Source: Undibacterium sp. (lineage in GTDB: Bacteria > Pseudomonadota > Gammaproteobacteria > Burkholderiales > Burkholderiaceae_D). Taken from it: 5,063 nt of DNA. The notes below the pieces were generated by a model, which saw only the letters and a program-made list of their open reading frames with translations, was not told the DNA's origin and did not search any database. Shown one piece after another: positions 1 through 5,063 of this stretch. The position numbers were made by a program, and so were the translations under genes. The stretch covers positions 1-5,063 of the forward strand of contig JAIELM010000084.1 in assembly GCA_019752975.1 (NCBI GenBank). The letters run 5' to 3'. Numbering within the stretch: position 1 is the first letter of the stretch; every line of letters starts with the position of its first letter.

Positions 1-221
1 TGGGTCTTAGACTTCGTGGTCAGAAAGCAGATTTAAGAAAAATATTTTTGTACCTAACATTAATTGTTGGCTTCATCGTTGGCGGCATCGCAGGTTCAAT
101 TTTGTTCGTAAAATATCAGTTCACAGCAATACTGGTTCCTTGTGTAGTGACAGCGGCAATTGCGATAAGCTATTGGTTTTTCCAACACTATCAATATCGA
201 AGTAAGTCCGGCAGTCAATAA
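1..221 (+). CDS. DUF1275/YoaK-like integral membrane protein, C-terminal fragment
   Basis: The 3' end of a gene that begins before the window; the first complete codon is at position 3 and the TAA stop is at 219-221, leaving 72 visible residues. After a basic stretch (residues 3-13) there are two hydrophobic segments that look like membrane helices. The first is at about residues 14-36 and is rich in glycine (GFIVGGIAG); the second is at about residues 40-60 and includes LVPCVV. A short polar, positively charged tail (YRSKSGSQ) follows. The glycine-rich penultimate helix, a short loop and a last helix starting with a proline are the usual ending of the DUF1275 (YoaK) family, inner-membrane proteins of unknown function. 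The family call is from pattern memory on a fragment; another multi-helix membrane protein remains possible. The gene converges on murI. Its stop codon is followed directly by the tandem repeat at 222-286. Confidence 0.6.
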   Translation, partial: GLRLRGQKADLRKIFLYLTLIVGFIVGGIAGSILFVKYQFTAILVPCVVTAAIAISYWFFQHYQYRSKSGSQ

Positions 222-286
222 GTCGCCCAAGCACGTCACCCAGGCACGTCACCCAAACAAGTCACCCAAACAAGTCACCCAAGCTA
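222..286. repeat. 13-bp tandem repeat, five copies
   Basis: Five head-to-tail 13-bp units start at 222, 235, 248, 261 and 274. The consensus is GTCACCCAAACAA. Units 3 and 4 are identical; the others differ from them at two to four positions, mainly in the last four bases (GCAC or GCTA for ACAA). The array begins at the base after the stop codon of the upstream membrane protein gene and ends in the hairpin at 274-295. The period is not a multiple of three and the array lies outside any gene, so a change in copy number would not alter a protein. Slippage during replication is the simplest origin; a role in ending or stabilising transcripts is conjecture. Confidence 0.9.
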
Positions 287-295
287 GTGGGTGGC
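274..295. terminator. Hairpin between convergent genes, possible weak bidirectional terminator
   Basis: The last tandem-repeat unit pairs with the sequence after it: CACCCA (276-281) with TGGGTG (288-293) around a 6-base loop, extended on the plus strand by a U-G pair (275/294) and a G-C pair (274/295). On the plus strand it is followed by GGCTTTATGG, a poor T tract. On the minus strand it is followed by the T-rich TTGTTT. The location, between two genes that end facing each other, suits a shared terminator, but without a good U run intrinsic termination would be weak. Confidence 0.35.
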
Positions 296-312
296 GGCTT
301 TATGGATAGTCG

Positions 313-348
313 CAATCGACGCATGCTTCACCATCGATGTGCCGATTG
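313..348. other. Imperfect long hairpin downstream of murI
   Basis: Bases 313-324 can pair with 337-348 around a 12-base loop. CAATCG pairs perfectly with CGATTG, then there is one A-C mismatch, and five further pairs include one G-U. No T tract follows on either strand, so it is not a classical intrinsic terminator. It could be a 3'-end stabilising structure for the murI transcript, or chance. The remainder of 296-370 shows nothing else recognisable. Confidence 0.4.
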
Positions 349-370
349 TTGTGAGTAGCTAGTACTGCAA

Positions 371-1219
371 TTACAATGACACACTTTGCGCCAAGACGTC
401 TGTCGTATCCATCACAAAACTCAGCGCCAATTGTAGGGTCGAGGTGCTGCCAGTTGCTCTCGCGAGTACTTCATTTTCTCCGCTTGATCCTAATAATTTT
501 TTCGTTTCTAGTAAATGAGCGAGACGACGTGCTACCGCTTCTCCAGTGTCGATTAGCTTGACGTTATGTGCAGTGCCTAGCGTTTCTACGATAAGTTTTT
601 CGATGATATGGGCAACGAAGGGATAGTGGGTACAGCCTAGCACCAAGTGATCGACGTTTTGGGCTAGTAGGGGAGGGACGTAACGGTGAATTAATTCTAT
701 AATTTCATTTGCTGCTAGGTTGCCTTTTTCAATTTCATTGACTAGGCCTACGCAGGCTTGGGGAATGAATTGAACCTGAGTTTCTTGGCTTAACGTTTGC
801 TGTAGTAATTTAAATTTATTGCTTCGTAACGTGCTTTGGGTGGCGAGTACACCAACGACCTTACTTTGGCTATGTAGTGCCGCAGGTTTTAAACCCGGTT
901 CCATAGCGACTAAGATTAACTCGGGATAGCGTTGCCTTAATACTGCAGCTGCGGCGGCAGTGGCAGTGTTGCAGGCCACGACCAGCGCTTTGATATTTTG
1001 AGCGATAAAAAAATCGGTAATTTTGATGCAGCGAGCGATGATTTCTTCATCGCTTTTTTCGCCATAAGGCGTGTAGTCCGAGTCGGCGATGTACAGCCAT
1101 TTTTCCTTAGGTAATTGCGCGCGCAGATGCTTAAGGACCGATAGTCCGCCTATACCAGAATCAAAGACGCCAATCGCGGCGTCTTTATCGAAGTGCTGAG
1201 TGTTGGTTAAACTAGACAA
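371..1219 (-). CDS. murI: Glutamate racemase
   Basis: Cytoplasmic, cofactor-independent enzyme that interconverts L- and D-glutamate, supplying D-glutamate for peptidoglycan stem peptides. The 282 residues fit the usual family length. Family landmarks appear in order: IGVFDSGIGG near residues 16-25 with Asp20 and Ser21; the substrate-region motif ADSDYTPYGEKS at 45-56; the first catalytic cysteine, Cys83, in VACNTA; the second, Cys196, in LGCTHYP; and IDTGEAVARR at 223-232. Both cysteines needed for the two-base mechanism are present, so the enzyme should be active. The start codon is TTG: the frame has an upstream TAG only four codons away and no ATG until residue 106, beyond the first motifs. 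An AGGA lies 10 bases before the TTG. The gene overlaps the end of the fumarase gene by 8 bases, so co-transcription and translational coupling are likely. No promoter of its own is evident. Confidence 0.96.
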   Translation of the reverse strand: MSSLTNTQHFDKDAAIGVFDSGIGGLSVLKHLRAQLPKEKWLYIADSDYTPYGEKSDEEIIARCIKITDFFIAQNIKALVVACNTATAAAAAVLRQRYPELILVAMEPGLKPAALHSQSKVVGVLATQSTLRSNKFKLLQQTLSQETQVQFIPQACVGLVNEIEKGNLAANEIIELIHRYVPPLLAQNVDHLVLGCTHYPFVAHIIEKLIVETLGTAHNVKLIDTGEAVARRLAHLLETKKLLGSSGENEVLARATGSTSTLQLALSFVMDTTDVLAQSVSL

Positions 1220-2771
1220 CAGGAATAATTCCTAACTTGGCTTGCCATTCTTTTGGTCCAGTATTGTGGACTGATGTGCCGTTGGAGTCGACCGCTACTG
1301 TGACTGGCATATCGGTGACATCAAACTCATAAATGGCTTCCATCCCCAAGTCAGCAAAGCCAACTACTTTGGCGGATTTGATGGCTTTAGACACCAAGTA
1401 GGCCGCGCCACCAACTGCCATTAAGTAAGCTGACTTATGTTGTTTGATGGATTCAATTGCGGCCGGCCCACGTTCCGCTTTACCTATCATGGAAATGAGT
1501 CCCGTTTGTTCTAGCATCATGTCGGTAAATTTATCCATGCGGGTAGCAGTGGTCGGGCCAGCTGGACCAACTGCTTCATCTCGTACTGGGTCGACGGGGC
1601 CTACATAGTAGATCACACGATTGGTGAAATCGACAGGCAAACTTTCGCCTTTGCTCAGCATATCCTGTATGCGCTTGTGTGCTGCGTCGCGACCGGTCAG
1701 CATTTTACCGTTGAGGAGCAAGGTTTGACCTGGTTTCCATGAGGCGACTTCGGCTTTGGTTAAAGTATTGAGGTCGACTCGCTGAGATTTTTCGGTGTCG
1801 GCTACCCAGTGTACGTCCGGCCAAGTAGATAATGCTGGCGGTTCCATATACACAGGACCTGAACCATCCATTACAAAGTGAGCGTGACGTGTTGCAGCAC
1901 AGTTTGGAATCATTGCCACGGGCTTGGAAGCGGCGTGAGTAGGATACATATTGATCTTTACGTCGAGCACTGTGGTCAAGCCACCTAAGCCTTGTGCACC
2001 TATGCCTAGTGCATTGATTTTGTCACATAGTTCAATGCGTAGTTCTTCAGTCTTGTTCCTCGGGCCACGTTGTTTGAGCTCATACATGTTGATGTCTTCC
2101 ATTAAGGATTCTTTGGCCATCAACATGGCTTTTTCTGCGGTGCCGCCTATGCCTATGCCTAGCATGCCGGGTGGACACCATCCAGCACCCATAGTAGGTA
2201 CAGTTTTCATTACCCAATCGATTACTGAGTCAGATGGATTTAGCATGACAAACTTGGATTTGTTTTCGGAACCGCCGCCTTTGGCCGCGACTTGGATATC
2301 CACAGTATTGCCCGGTACTAGTTCCATATGCACTACCGCTGGGGTATTGTCCTTGGTATTTTTGCGATCAAACAATGGGTCGGCAACGATGGAGGCGCGC
2401 AACACATTGTCTGGATCGGCGTAGCCCTGACGCACACCTTGGTTGACGGCATCAATAATGGATCCTGAAAAACCTTCAAAACGCACACCCATACCGATTT
2501 TCATAAAAACATTGACGATACCAGTGTCTTGACAAATTGGGCGTTTGCCCTCTGCGCACATGCGCGAATTTGTCAAGATTTGAGCAATCGCATCCTTCGC
2601 GGCGGGACTTTGTTCTACTTCGTAAGCACGCGCTAAATGCGCAATATAGTCCGCTGGATGGTAATAGCTAATGTATTGTAGTGCGGCGGCGATGGATTCG
2701 ATCAAATCCTCGCATTTAATGATGGCAGTGGCTGTCATAATGGGTTTGCTAGTGATGAAATTGCTCGACAT
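1212..2771 (-). CDS. fumA: Fumarate hydratase class I (iron-sulfur fumarase)
   Basis: Catalyses reversible hydration of fumarate to malate in the TCA cycle. It is an oxygen-sensitive cytosolic class I enzyme with a 4Fe-4S cluster, unrelated to the FumC type. The 519 residues cover both domains. Likely cluster ligands are Cys80 (KRPICQDTG), Cys199 (GAGWCPPG) and Cys291 (NCAATRH), with spacing typical of the family. Other landmarks are KGGGSENKSK (164-173), GIGIGGTAEKA (206-216), GRDAAHKR (360-367) and GPAGPTTATRMD (402-413). I chose the ATG at 2771 because AAGGG sits 6 bases before it. An ATG 11 codons later (2738) gives 508 residues and is closer to where homologues begin, but has no ribosome binding site. 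Extending to the TTG at 2834 adds an unconserved leader and is unlikely. It heads a unit with murI and is divergent from acs. The symbol follows common usage for class I enzymes; fumB would be equivalent. Confidence 0.95.
   Translation of the reverse strand: MSSNFITSKPIMTATAIIKCEDLIESIAAALQYISYYHPADYIAHLARAYEVEQSPAAKDAIAQILTNSRMCAEGKRPICQDTGIVNVFMKIGMGVRFEGFSGSIIDAVNQGVRQGYADPDNVLRASIVADPLFDRKNTKDNTPAVVHMELVPGNTVDIQVAAKGGGSENKSKFVMLNPSDSVIDWVMKTVPTMGAGWCPPGMLGIGIGGTAEKAMLMAKESLMEDINMYELKQRGPRNKTEELRIELCDKINALGIGAQGLGGLTTVLDVKINMYPTHAASKPVAMIPNCAATRHAHFVMDGSGPVYMEPPALSTWPDVHWVADTEKSQRVDLNTLTKAEVASWKPGQTLLLNGKMLTGRDAAHKRIQDMLSKGESLPVDFTNRVIYYVGPVDPVRDEAVGPAGPTTATRMDKFTDMMLEQTGLISMIGKAERGPAAIESIKQHKSAYLMAVGGAAYLVSKAIKSAKVVGFADLGMEAIYEFDVTDMPVTVAVDSNGTSVHNTGPKEWQAKLGIIPVV
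1220..1233 (-). promoter_or_regulatory. murI ribosome binding site inside a perfect dyad
   Basis: On the minus strand AGGA (1233-1230) lies 10 bases upstream of the murI TTG, within the last codons of the fumarase gene. It is part of a perfect 13-bp inverted repeat, AGGAATTATTCCT (1233-1221), which could fold as a 5-bp stem with a 3-base loop and mask the site. Ribosomes finishing the fumarase would melt it. The same bases encode the family's conserved C-terminal Ile-Ile-Pro-Val-Val, so the dyad may be coincidental. Confidence 0.5.
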
Positions 2772-2796
2772 TTTACACCCTTGTCGTGGTAGTGTC

Positions 2797-2814
2797 TTGC
2801 TTGAATTGCTTGAA
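2797..2814. repeat. Perfect 9-bp direct repeat, possible regulator site
   Basis: TTGCTTGAA occurs twice in tandem with no spacer (2797-2805 and 2806-2814). Relative to the proposed acs start of transcription near 2890 it lies at about -76 to -93, a position open to an activator. It would also overlap the -10 element and the start region of the weak fum promoter candidate, a position for a repressor. Tandem sites one helical turn apart or less are common for dimeric regulators, but no specific regulator is recognised. Confidence 0.5.
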
Positions 2815-2840
2815 GATAGGAGTGATACCAGCAATGAAAA
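2813..2840 (-). promoter_or_regulatory. Weak candidate sigma70 promoter for fum-murI
   Basis: On the minus strand TTTTCA (2840-2835) and TATCTT (2818-2813) are separated by 16 bp, with four of six matches to each consensus. Transcription would start near 2806 and give a leader of about 35 bases before the ATG at 2771. The match is poor and other positions cannot be excluded. Confidence 0.25.
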
Positions 2841-2852
2841 AATAGCTTTTTC
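2836..2852. promoter_or_regulatory. A-tract/T-tract dyad upstream of the acs promoter
   Basis: GAAAAA and TTTTTC form an inverted repeat around ATAGC. It ends two bases before the proposed acs -35 box, the position and composition expected of an UP element contacted by the alpha subunit of RNA polymerase. It could instead be intrinsically bent DNA or the site of a regulator. Confidence 0.35.
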
Positions 2853-2854
2853 CT

Positions 2855-2883
2855 TTGACTGGCCTTAGAATGAGCCACAAAAT
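2855..2883 (+). promoter_or_regulatory. Candidate sigma70 promoter of acs
   Basis: TTGACT (2855-2860, five of six matches) and CAAAAT (2878-2883, four of six) are separated by the preferred 17 bp. Transcription would start near 2890, leaving about 20 untranslated bases before the acs ATG at 2911. This is the best promoter-like pair in the intergenic region. Confidence 0.45.
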
Positions 2884-2900
2884 ATTCACGAAATTAACAT

Positions 2901-2904
2901 GGAG
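2901..2904 (+). promoter_or_regulatory. acs ribosome binding site that decides the start
   Basis: GGAG lies 6 bases before the ATG at 2911. The alternative in-frame ATG at 2899 overlaps this site and has no Shine-Dalgarno sequence upstream, so the start at 2911 is preferred. Confidence 0.8.
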
Positions 2905-2910
2905 TTCACG

Positions 2911-4872
2911 ATGTCCGATTCACGCATTTTTCCACCCGCAATCCATTTTGAGGAACAAGCTAACATTAAAGGTATGGATGCTTATCATGCACTATGTGCT
3001 GAAGCTTCCGAAGACTACGAAGGCTTTTGGGCGCGTCTGGCACGTGAACAATTGATATGGCACACCCCCTTCAGTAAAACGCTGGATGAATCTAATGCGC
3101 CTTTGTATAAATGGTTTGAAGATGGCCTTTTAAACGTCTCGTATAACTGCTTAGACGTGAATTTGCAAAAGGGACTAGGCGATAAAATCGCACTGATTTT
3201 TGAAGCCGATGACGGTGAAGTGAATAAAGTAAGTTACCAAGAATTGCATCAAAAAGTCTGCCAGTTCGCCAATGGTTTGCGTTCTTTAGGCATCAAAAAA
3301 GATGATCGCGTGGTGATCTACATGCCGATGTCAGTTGAGGGCGTGGTGGCTATGCAAGCTTGTGCGCGTATAGGTGCGACTCACTCAGTGGTGTTTGGCG
3401 GTTTCTCGGCGAAGTCGCTGCAAGAACGCATCGTTGATGTGGGTGCGAGCCTAGTCATTACCGCGGACCAGCAGGTACGTGGCGGTAAGCATCTACCATT
3501 AAAAGCGATTGTGGATGAAGCCTTGGCGATGGGCGATTGTGAAAAAATATCCAAGGTCGTGGTGTACCAACGCACAGGCGGCGACGCGCCGTTTAGTCAA
3601 GAACGTGATATTTGGATGCATGATTTGGTAGCGAATCAAGCGCTTACCTGTGAACCAGAATGGGTTAGCGCGGAACACCCATTGTTCATTCTTTACACTT
3701 CAGGTTCGACTGGTAAGCCCAAAGGCGTACAGCATTCTTCTGGTGGTTATTTGTTATGGGCAAAATTGACCATGCAATGGACTTTTGATACCAAGCCGCA
3801 TGACGTGTTTTGGTGTACCGCAGATATCGGTTGGGTTACTGGGCATACCTATGTGGCCTATGGTCCACTGGCGGCGGGAGGTACTGAAATCGTGTTTGAA
3901 GGTGTGCCAACTTACCCCAATGCTGGTCGTTTTTGGAACATGATACAAAATCACAAAGTCAGTATTTTTTACACTGCGCCAACGGCGATACGCTCATTGA
4001 TTAAAGCAGCCGAACTGGATGCTGGCAGTCATCCTAGTCAATATGATTTAAGTTCTTTGCGTTTATTAGGGTCAGTCGGTGAACCAATTAATCCAGAAGC
4101 TTGGATGTGGTACTACAAAAATATCGGTGGTGAAAAATGCCCCGTTGTTGACACCTTTTGGCAAACCGAAACCGGCGGGCACATGATCACTCCATTGCCT
4201 GGTGCAACTCCTTTGGTACCAGGCTCATGCACTTTACCCCTCCCGGGAATTATGACTGCCATCGTGGATGAAACTGGGCATGAGCTGCCGAATGGACAAG
4301 GCGGCTTATTGGTTGTAAAACGCCCTTGGCCTTCTATGATTCGCACCATTTGGGGAGATGATGCACGTTTTATTAAGAGCTACTTCCCGGACGAGTTAGG
4401 TGGTAAAACCTATCTCGCTGGAGATGGTGCAATTAGAAATAAAGATACCGGTTATTTCACCATTACCGGACGCATCGATGATGTGCTTAATGTTTCCGGT
4501 CACCGTATGGGCACTATGGAAATCGAATCGGCTTTAGTCGCTAATCCTATGGTGGCAGAGGCCGCGGTCGTGGGCAAGCCAGATGACACTACAGGTGAAG
4601 CGATTTGCGCTTTTGTGGTTTTAAAACGCAGTCGTCCAACCGGAGACGAAGCAAAAAAAATCGCCACAGAACTACGTAACTGGGTCGCCAAAGAAATCGG
4701 ACCGATTGCTAAACCGAGAGAAATCCGTTTCGGCGACAACCTCCCCAAAACCCGATCAGGCAAGATTATGCGTCGTTTATTGCGGGTATTGGCGAAGGGT
4801 GAGGAGATTACCCAAGATATTTCTACCTTGGAGAATCCAGCGATATTGGAACAACTGAAAGAGGCACAGTAG
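2911..4872 (+). CDS. acs: Acetyl-CoA synthetase (acetate-CoA ligase, AMP-forming)
   Basis: Cytoplasmic enzyme that activates acetate with ATP to acetyl-AMP and then acetyl-CoA, the high-affinity route for acetate use. The 653 residues match the family's usual length (about 650). Adenylate-forming motifs occur in order: the phosphate-binding loop [11 protein letters not shown] (262-272); [10 protein letters not shown] (414-423), whose Trp417 narrows the acyl pocket to acetate; AGDGA (503-507) with the ribose-binding Asp505; the hinge [13 protein letters not shown] (520-532); and [11 protein letters not shown] (612-622) with the catalytic Lys618, the residue acetylated to switch Acs off in species with Pat/CobB-type control. 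The N-terminal ACS domain begins near residue 20. The start at 2911 is set by GGAG six bases upstream. The gene is divergent from fum. Directly after its TAG stop comes the left flank of a MITE-like element, and no terminator is evident. Propionyl-CoA synthetase is less likely given the length and overall match. Confidence 0.97.
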   Translation: MSDSRIFPPAIHFEEQANIKGMDAYHALCAEASEDYEGFWARLAREQLIWHTPFSKTLDESNAPLYKWFEDGLLNVSYNCLDVNLQKGLGDKIALIFEADDGEVNKVSYQELHQKVCQFANGLRSLGIKKDDRVVIYMPMSVEGVVAMQACARIGATHSVVFGGFSAKSLQERIVDVGASLVITADQQVRGGKHLPLKAIVDEALAMGDCEKISKVVVYQRTGGDAPFSQERDIWMHDLVANQALTCEPEWVSAEHPLFILYTSGSTGKPKGVQHSSGGYLLWAKLTMQWTFDTKPHDVFWCTADIGWVTGHTYVAYGPLAAGGTEIVFEGVPTYPNAGRFWNMIQNHKVSIFYTAPTAIRSLIKAAELDAGSHPSQYDLSSLRLLGSVGEPINPEAWMWYYKNIGGEKCPVVDTFWQTETGGHMITPLPGATPLVPGSCTLPLPGIMTAIVDETGHELPNGQGGLLVVKRPWPSMIRTIWGDDARFIKSYFPDELGGKTYLAGDGAIRNKDTGYFTITGRIDDVLNVSGHRMGTMEIESALVANPMVAEAAVVGKPDDTTGEAICAFVVLKRSRPTGDEAKKIATELRNWVAKEIGPIAKPREIRFGDNLPKTRSGKIMRRLLRVLAKGEEITQDISTLENPAILEQLKEAQ

Positions 4873-4879
4873 TTTCAAA

Positions 4880-4896
4880 CGAGATTTTCCCTTAGG
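4880..4896 (+). repeat. Left inverted repeat of the MITE-like element
   Basis: CGAGATTTTCCCTTAGG pairs with 5030-5046. The single mismatch is at 4891 against 5035. Pairing can be continued outward over the flanks to a 24-base arm with 21 matches, so the exact outer boundary is uncertain. Confidence 0.8.
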
Positions 4897-4909
4897 CGTA
4901 CCTGCGGTG

Positions 4910-4942
4910 TTATTTGTGGACTGATGGCGCATTTTTGGTCAT
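4910..4942 (-). other. Second micro-ORF of 10 codons within the element
   Basis: An ATG at 4942 with AGGAG eight bases upstream encodes MTKNAPSVHK before a TAA. The good spacing and the protein-like beginning suggest the start of a gene that has been cut short, but 10 codons carry little information. It follows the other micro-ORF on the same strand, 29 bases after its stop. Confidence 0.15.
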
Positions 4943-4971
4943 TTCCGATACTCCTAGGTTTCAATGGTGAG

Positions 4972-5022
4972 CTAACGACGCTTCATGCGCAGCAAAGCTG
5001 TTTCGAAAAGTGCGTCTATCAT
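4972..5022 (-). other. Micro-ORF of 16 codons within the MITE-like element
   Basis: An ATG at 5022 with AGGA six bases upstream opens a frame encoding MIDALFETALLRMKRR and ending in TAG. The sequence is amphipathic with a basic end. No family is recognised; it may be a relic of a longer gene, a small peptide or chance. It is too short to support a coding call. Confidence 0.2.
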
Positions 5023-5029
5023 CAAAAAT

Positions 5030-5046
5030 CCTAATGGAAAATCTCG
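5030..5046 (-). repeat. Right inverted repeat of the MITE-like element
   Basis: CCTAATGGAAAATCTCG is the reverse complement of the left arm apart from one base. On the minus strand it carries AGGA (5032-5029, running one base past its inner end), which serves as a possible ribosome binding site for the small frame at 4972-5022. Confidence 0.8.
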
Positions 5047-5063
5047 CTTCAAAAAATATTCTC

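Larger units (their letters stand above)
2772..2910. promoter_or_regulatory. Divergent fum-acs control region
   Basis: This 139-bp gap between two genes that point away from each other must carry both promoters. It contains a good sigma70-like promoter for acs (2855-2883), an A/T-rich dyad just upstream of it (2836-2852), a perfect 9-bp direct repeat (2797-2814), and a weak minus-strand promoter candidate for fum (2813-2840). Each is listed separately. No riboswitch-like structure or known operator was recognised, and I did not find a clear CRP-type or sigma54 site. Confidence 0.7.
4873..5053. mobile_element. Putative MITE-like element with inverted termini, including its flanking direct repeats
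   Basis: The core (4880-5046, 167 bp) is bounded by 17-bp inverted repeats matching at 16 of 17 positions: 4880-4896 and 5030-5046, the left one being CGAGATTTTCCCTTAGG. The first 11 bases match perfectly. Directly outside lie TTTCAAA (4873-4879) and CTTCAAA (5047-5053), a 7-bp direct repeat with one mismatch, as expected of a target-site duplication. There is no room for a transposase, so movement would depend on an enzyme supplied elsewhere. The left flank begins at the base after the acs stop. I do not recognise the termini as those of a named insertion sequence family. The interior holds two tiny minus-strand reading frames, each with a Shine-Dalgarno sequence. Alternatives are a chance inverted repeat or a long-range RNA pairing at the end of the acs transcript. 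Confidence 0.55.

Noticed and set aside
222..286. CRISPR array
   Set aside because: The units are 13 bp with no spacers between them, so this is a simple tandem repeat.
376..561. Plus-strand 61-codon frame antisense to the end of murI
   Set aside because: It lies wholly inside murI on the other strand, with no family resemblance.
1951..2424. Plus-strand open frame of 157 codons antisense to the fumarase gene
   Set aside because: The opposite strand encodes a strongly conserved class I fumarase here, and the antisense protein has no recognisable motif or ribosome binding site; it is a shadow frame.
2772..2834. Longer fumarase beginning at the TTG at 2834
   Set aside because: It adds 21 residues with no counterpart in the family and would run through the likely promoter and ribosome binding site of the gene.
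2899..2910. acs starting at the ATG at 2899
   Set aside because: There is no ribosome binding site before it, and its own ATG overlaps the GGAG that serves the ATG at 2911.
2671..3055. Plus-strand frames at 2671-2868 and 2855-3055
   Set aside because: The first is antisense to the fumarase start and crosses the promoter region; the second overlaps the beginning of acs in another frame. Neither resembles a protein family.
3381..4763. Minus-strand frames within acs (3381-3575, 3754-3954, 4113-4349, 4500-4763)
   Set aside because: All lie opposite conserved Acs motifs and are low-complexity shadows of that gene.
4990..5000. CAGC-AAA-GCTG hairpin followed by TTT as a terminator
   Set aside because: The stem has only four pairs and the T run is three bases; too weak to call.
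4873..5034. Read-through extension of acs beyond its TAG (53 further sense codons to a TAA at 5032)
   Set aside because: The protein already ends where Acs normally ends. The extension has no family resemblance and lies in the putative mobile element; an open run of this length is not rare by chance.
4880..5046. Integron attC site as an explanation for the inverted repeats
   Set aside because: The expected paired core sites (GTTRRRY and RYYYAAC at the ends) are absent, and there is no cassette-like gene next to it.

Overview
The window is ordinary chromosomal housekeeping DNA from a Gram-negative bacterium. It most resembles a betaproteobacterium of the Burkholderiales with moderate base composition, perhaps near Oxalobacteraceae. 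That placement rests on the fumarase and acetyl-CoA synthetase, which read like Burkholderiales class I fumarase and Acs from memory; no database search was run.

Layout. Positions 1-221 hold the end of a plus-strand membrane protein, very probably of the DUF1275/YoaK family. Positions 222-370 separate it from a convergent gene and contain five copies of a 13-bp tandem repeat, a hairpin that uses the last copy, and a second, longer imperfect hairpin. Positions 371-2771 are a minus-strand two-gene unit, class I fumarate hydratase followed by glutamate racemase (murI). The two overlap by 8 bases, and murI is forced to use a TTG start. Positions 2772-2910 are a divergent control region with a likely sigma70 promoter for acs, a weaker candidate for fum, and a perfect 9-bp direct repeat. 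Positions 2911-4872 are a complete acs gene on the plus strand. From the base after the acs stop to the window end there is no convincing gene. Instead there is a 167-bp segment bounded by near-perfect inverted repeats and a near-perfect 7-bp direct repeat, which looks like a small non-autonomous mobile element (MITE-like).

Function. Acs turns acetate into acetyl-CoA, and fumarase carries a TCA-cycle step that uses its carbon, so the divergent pair is metabolically sensible and may share control (inference). MurI makes D-glutamate for peptidoglycan and appears to ride on the fumarase transcript. I found no sign of a novel defence, metabolic or RNA system. The points most worth checking are the MITE-like element after acs, the forced TTG start and dyad at the fum-murI junction, the 13-bp array, and the repeat between fum and acs.
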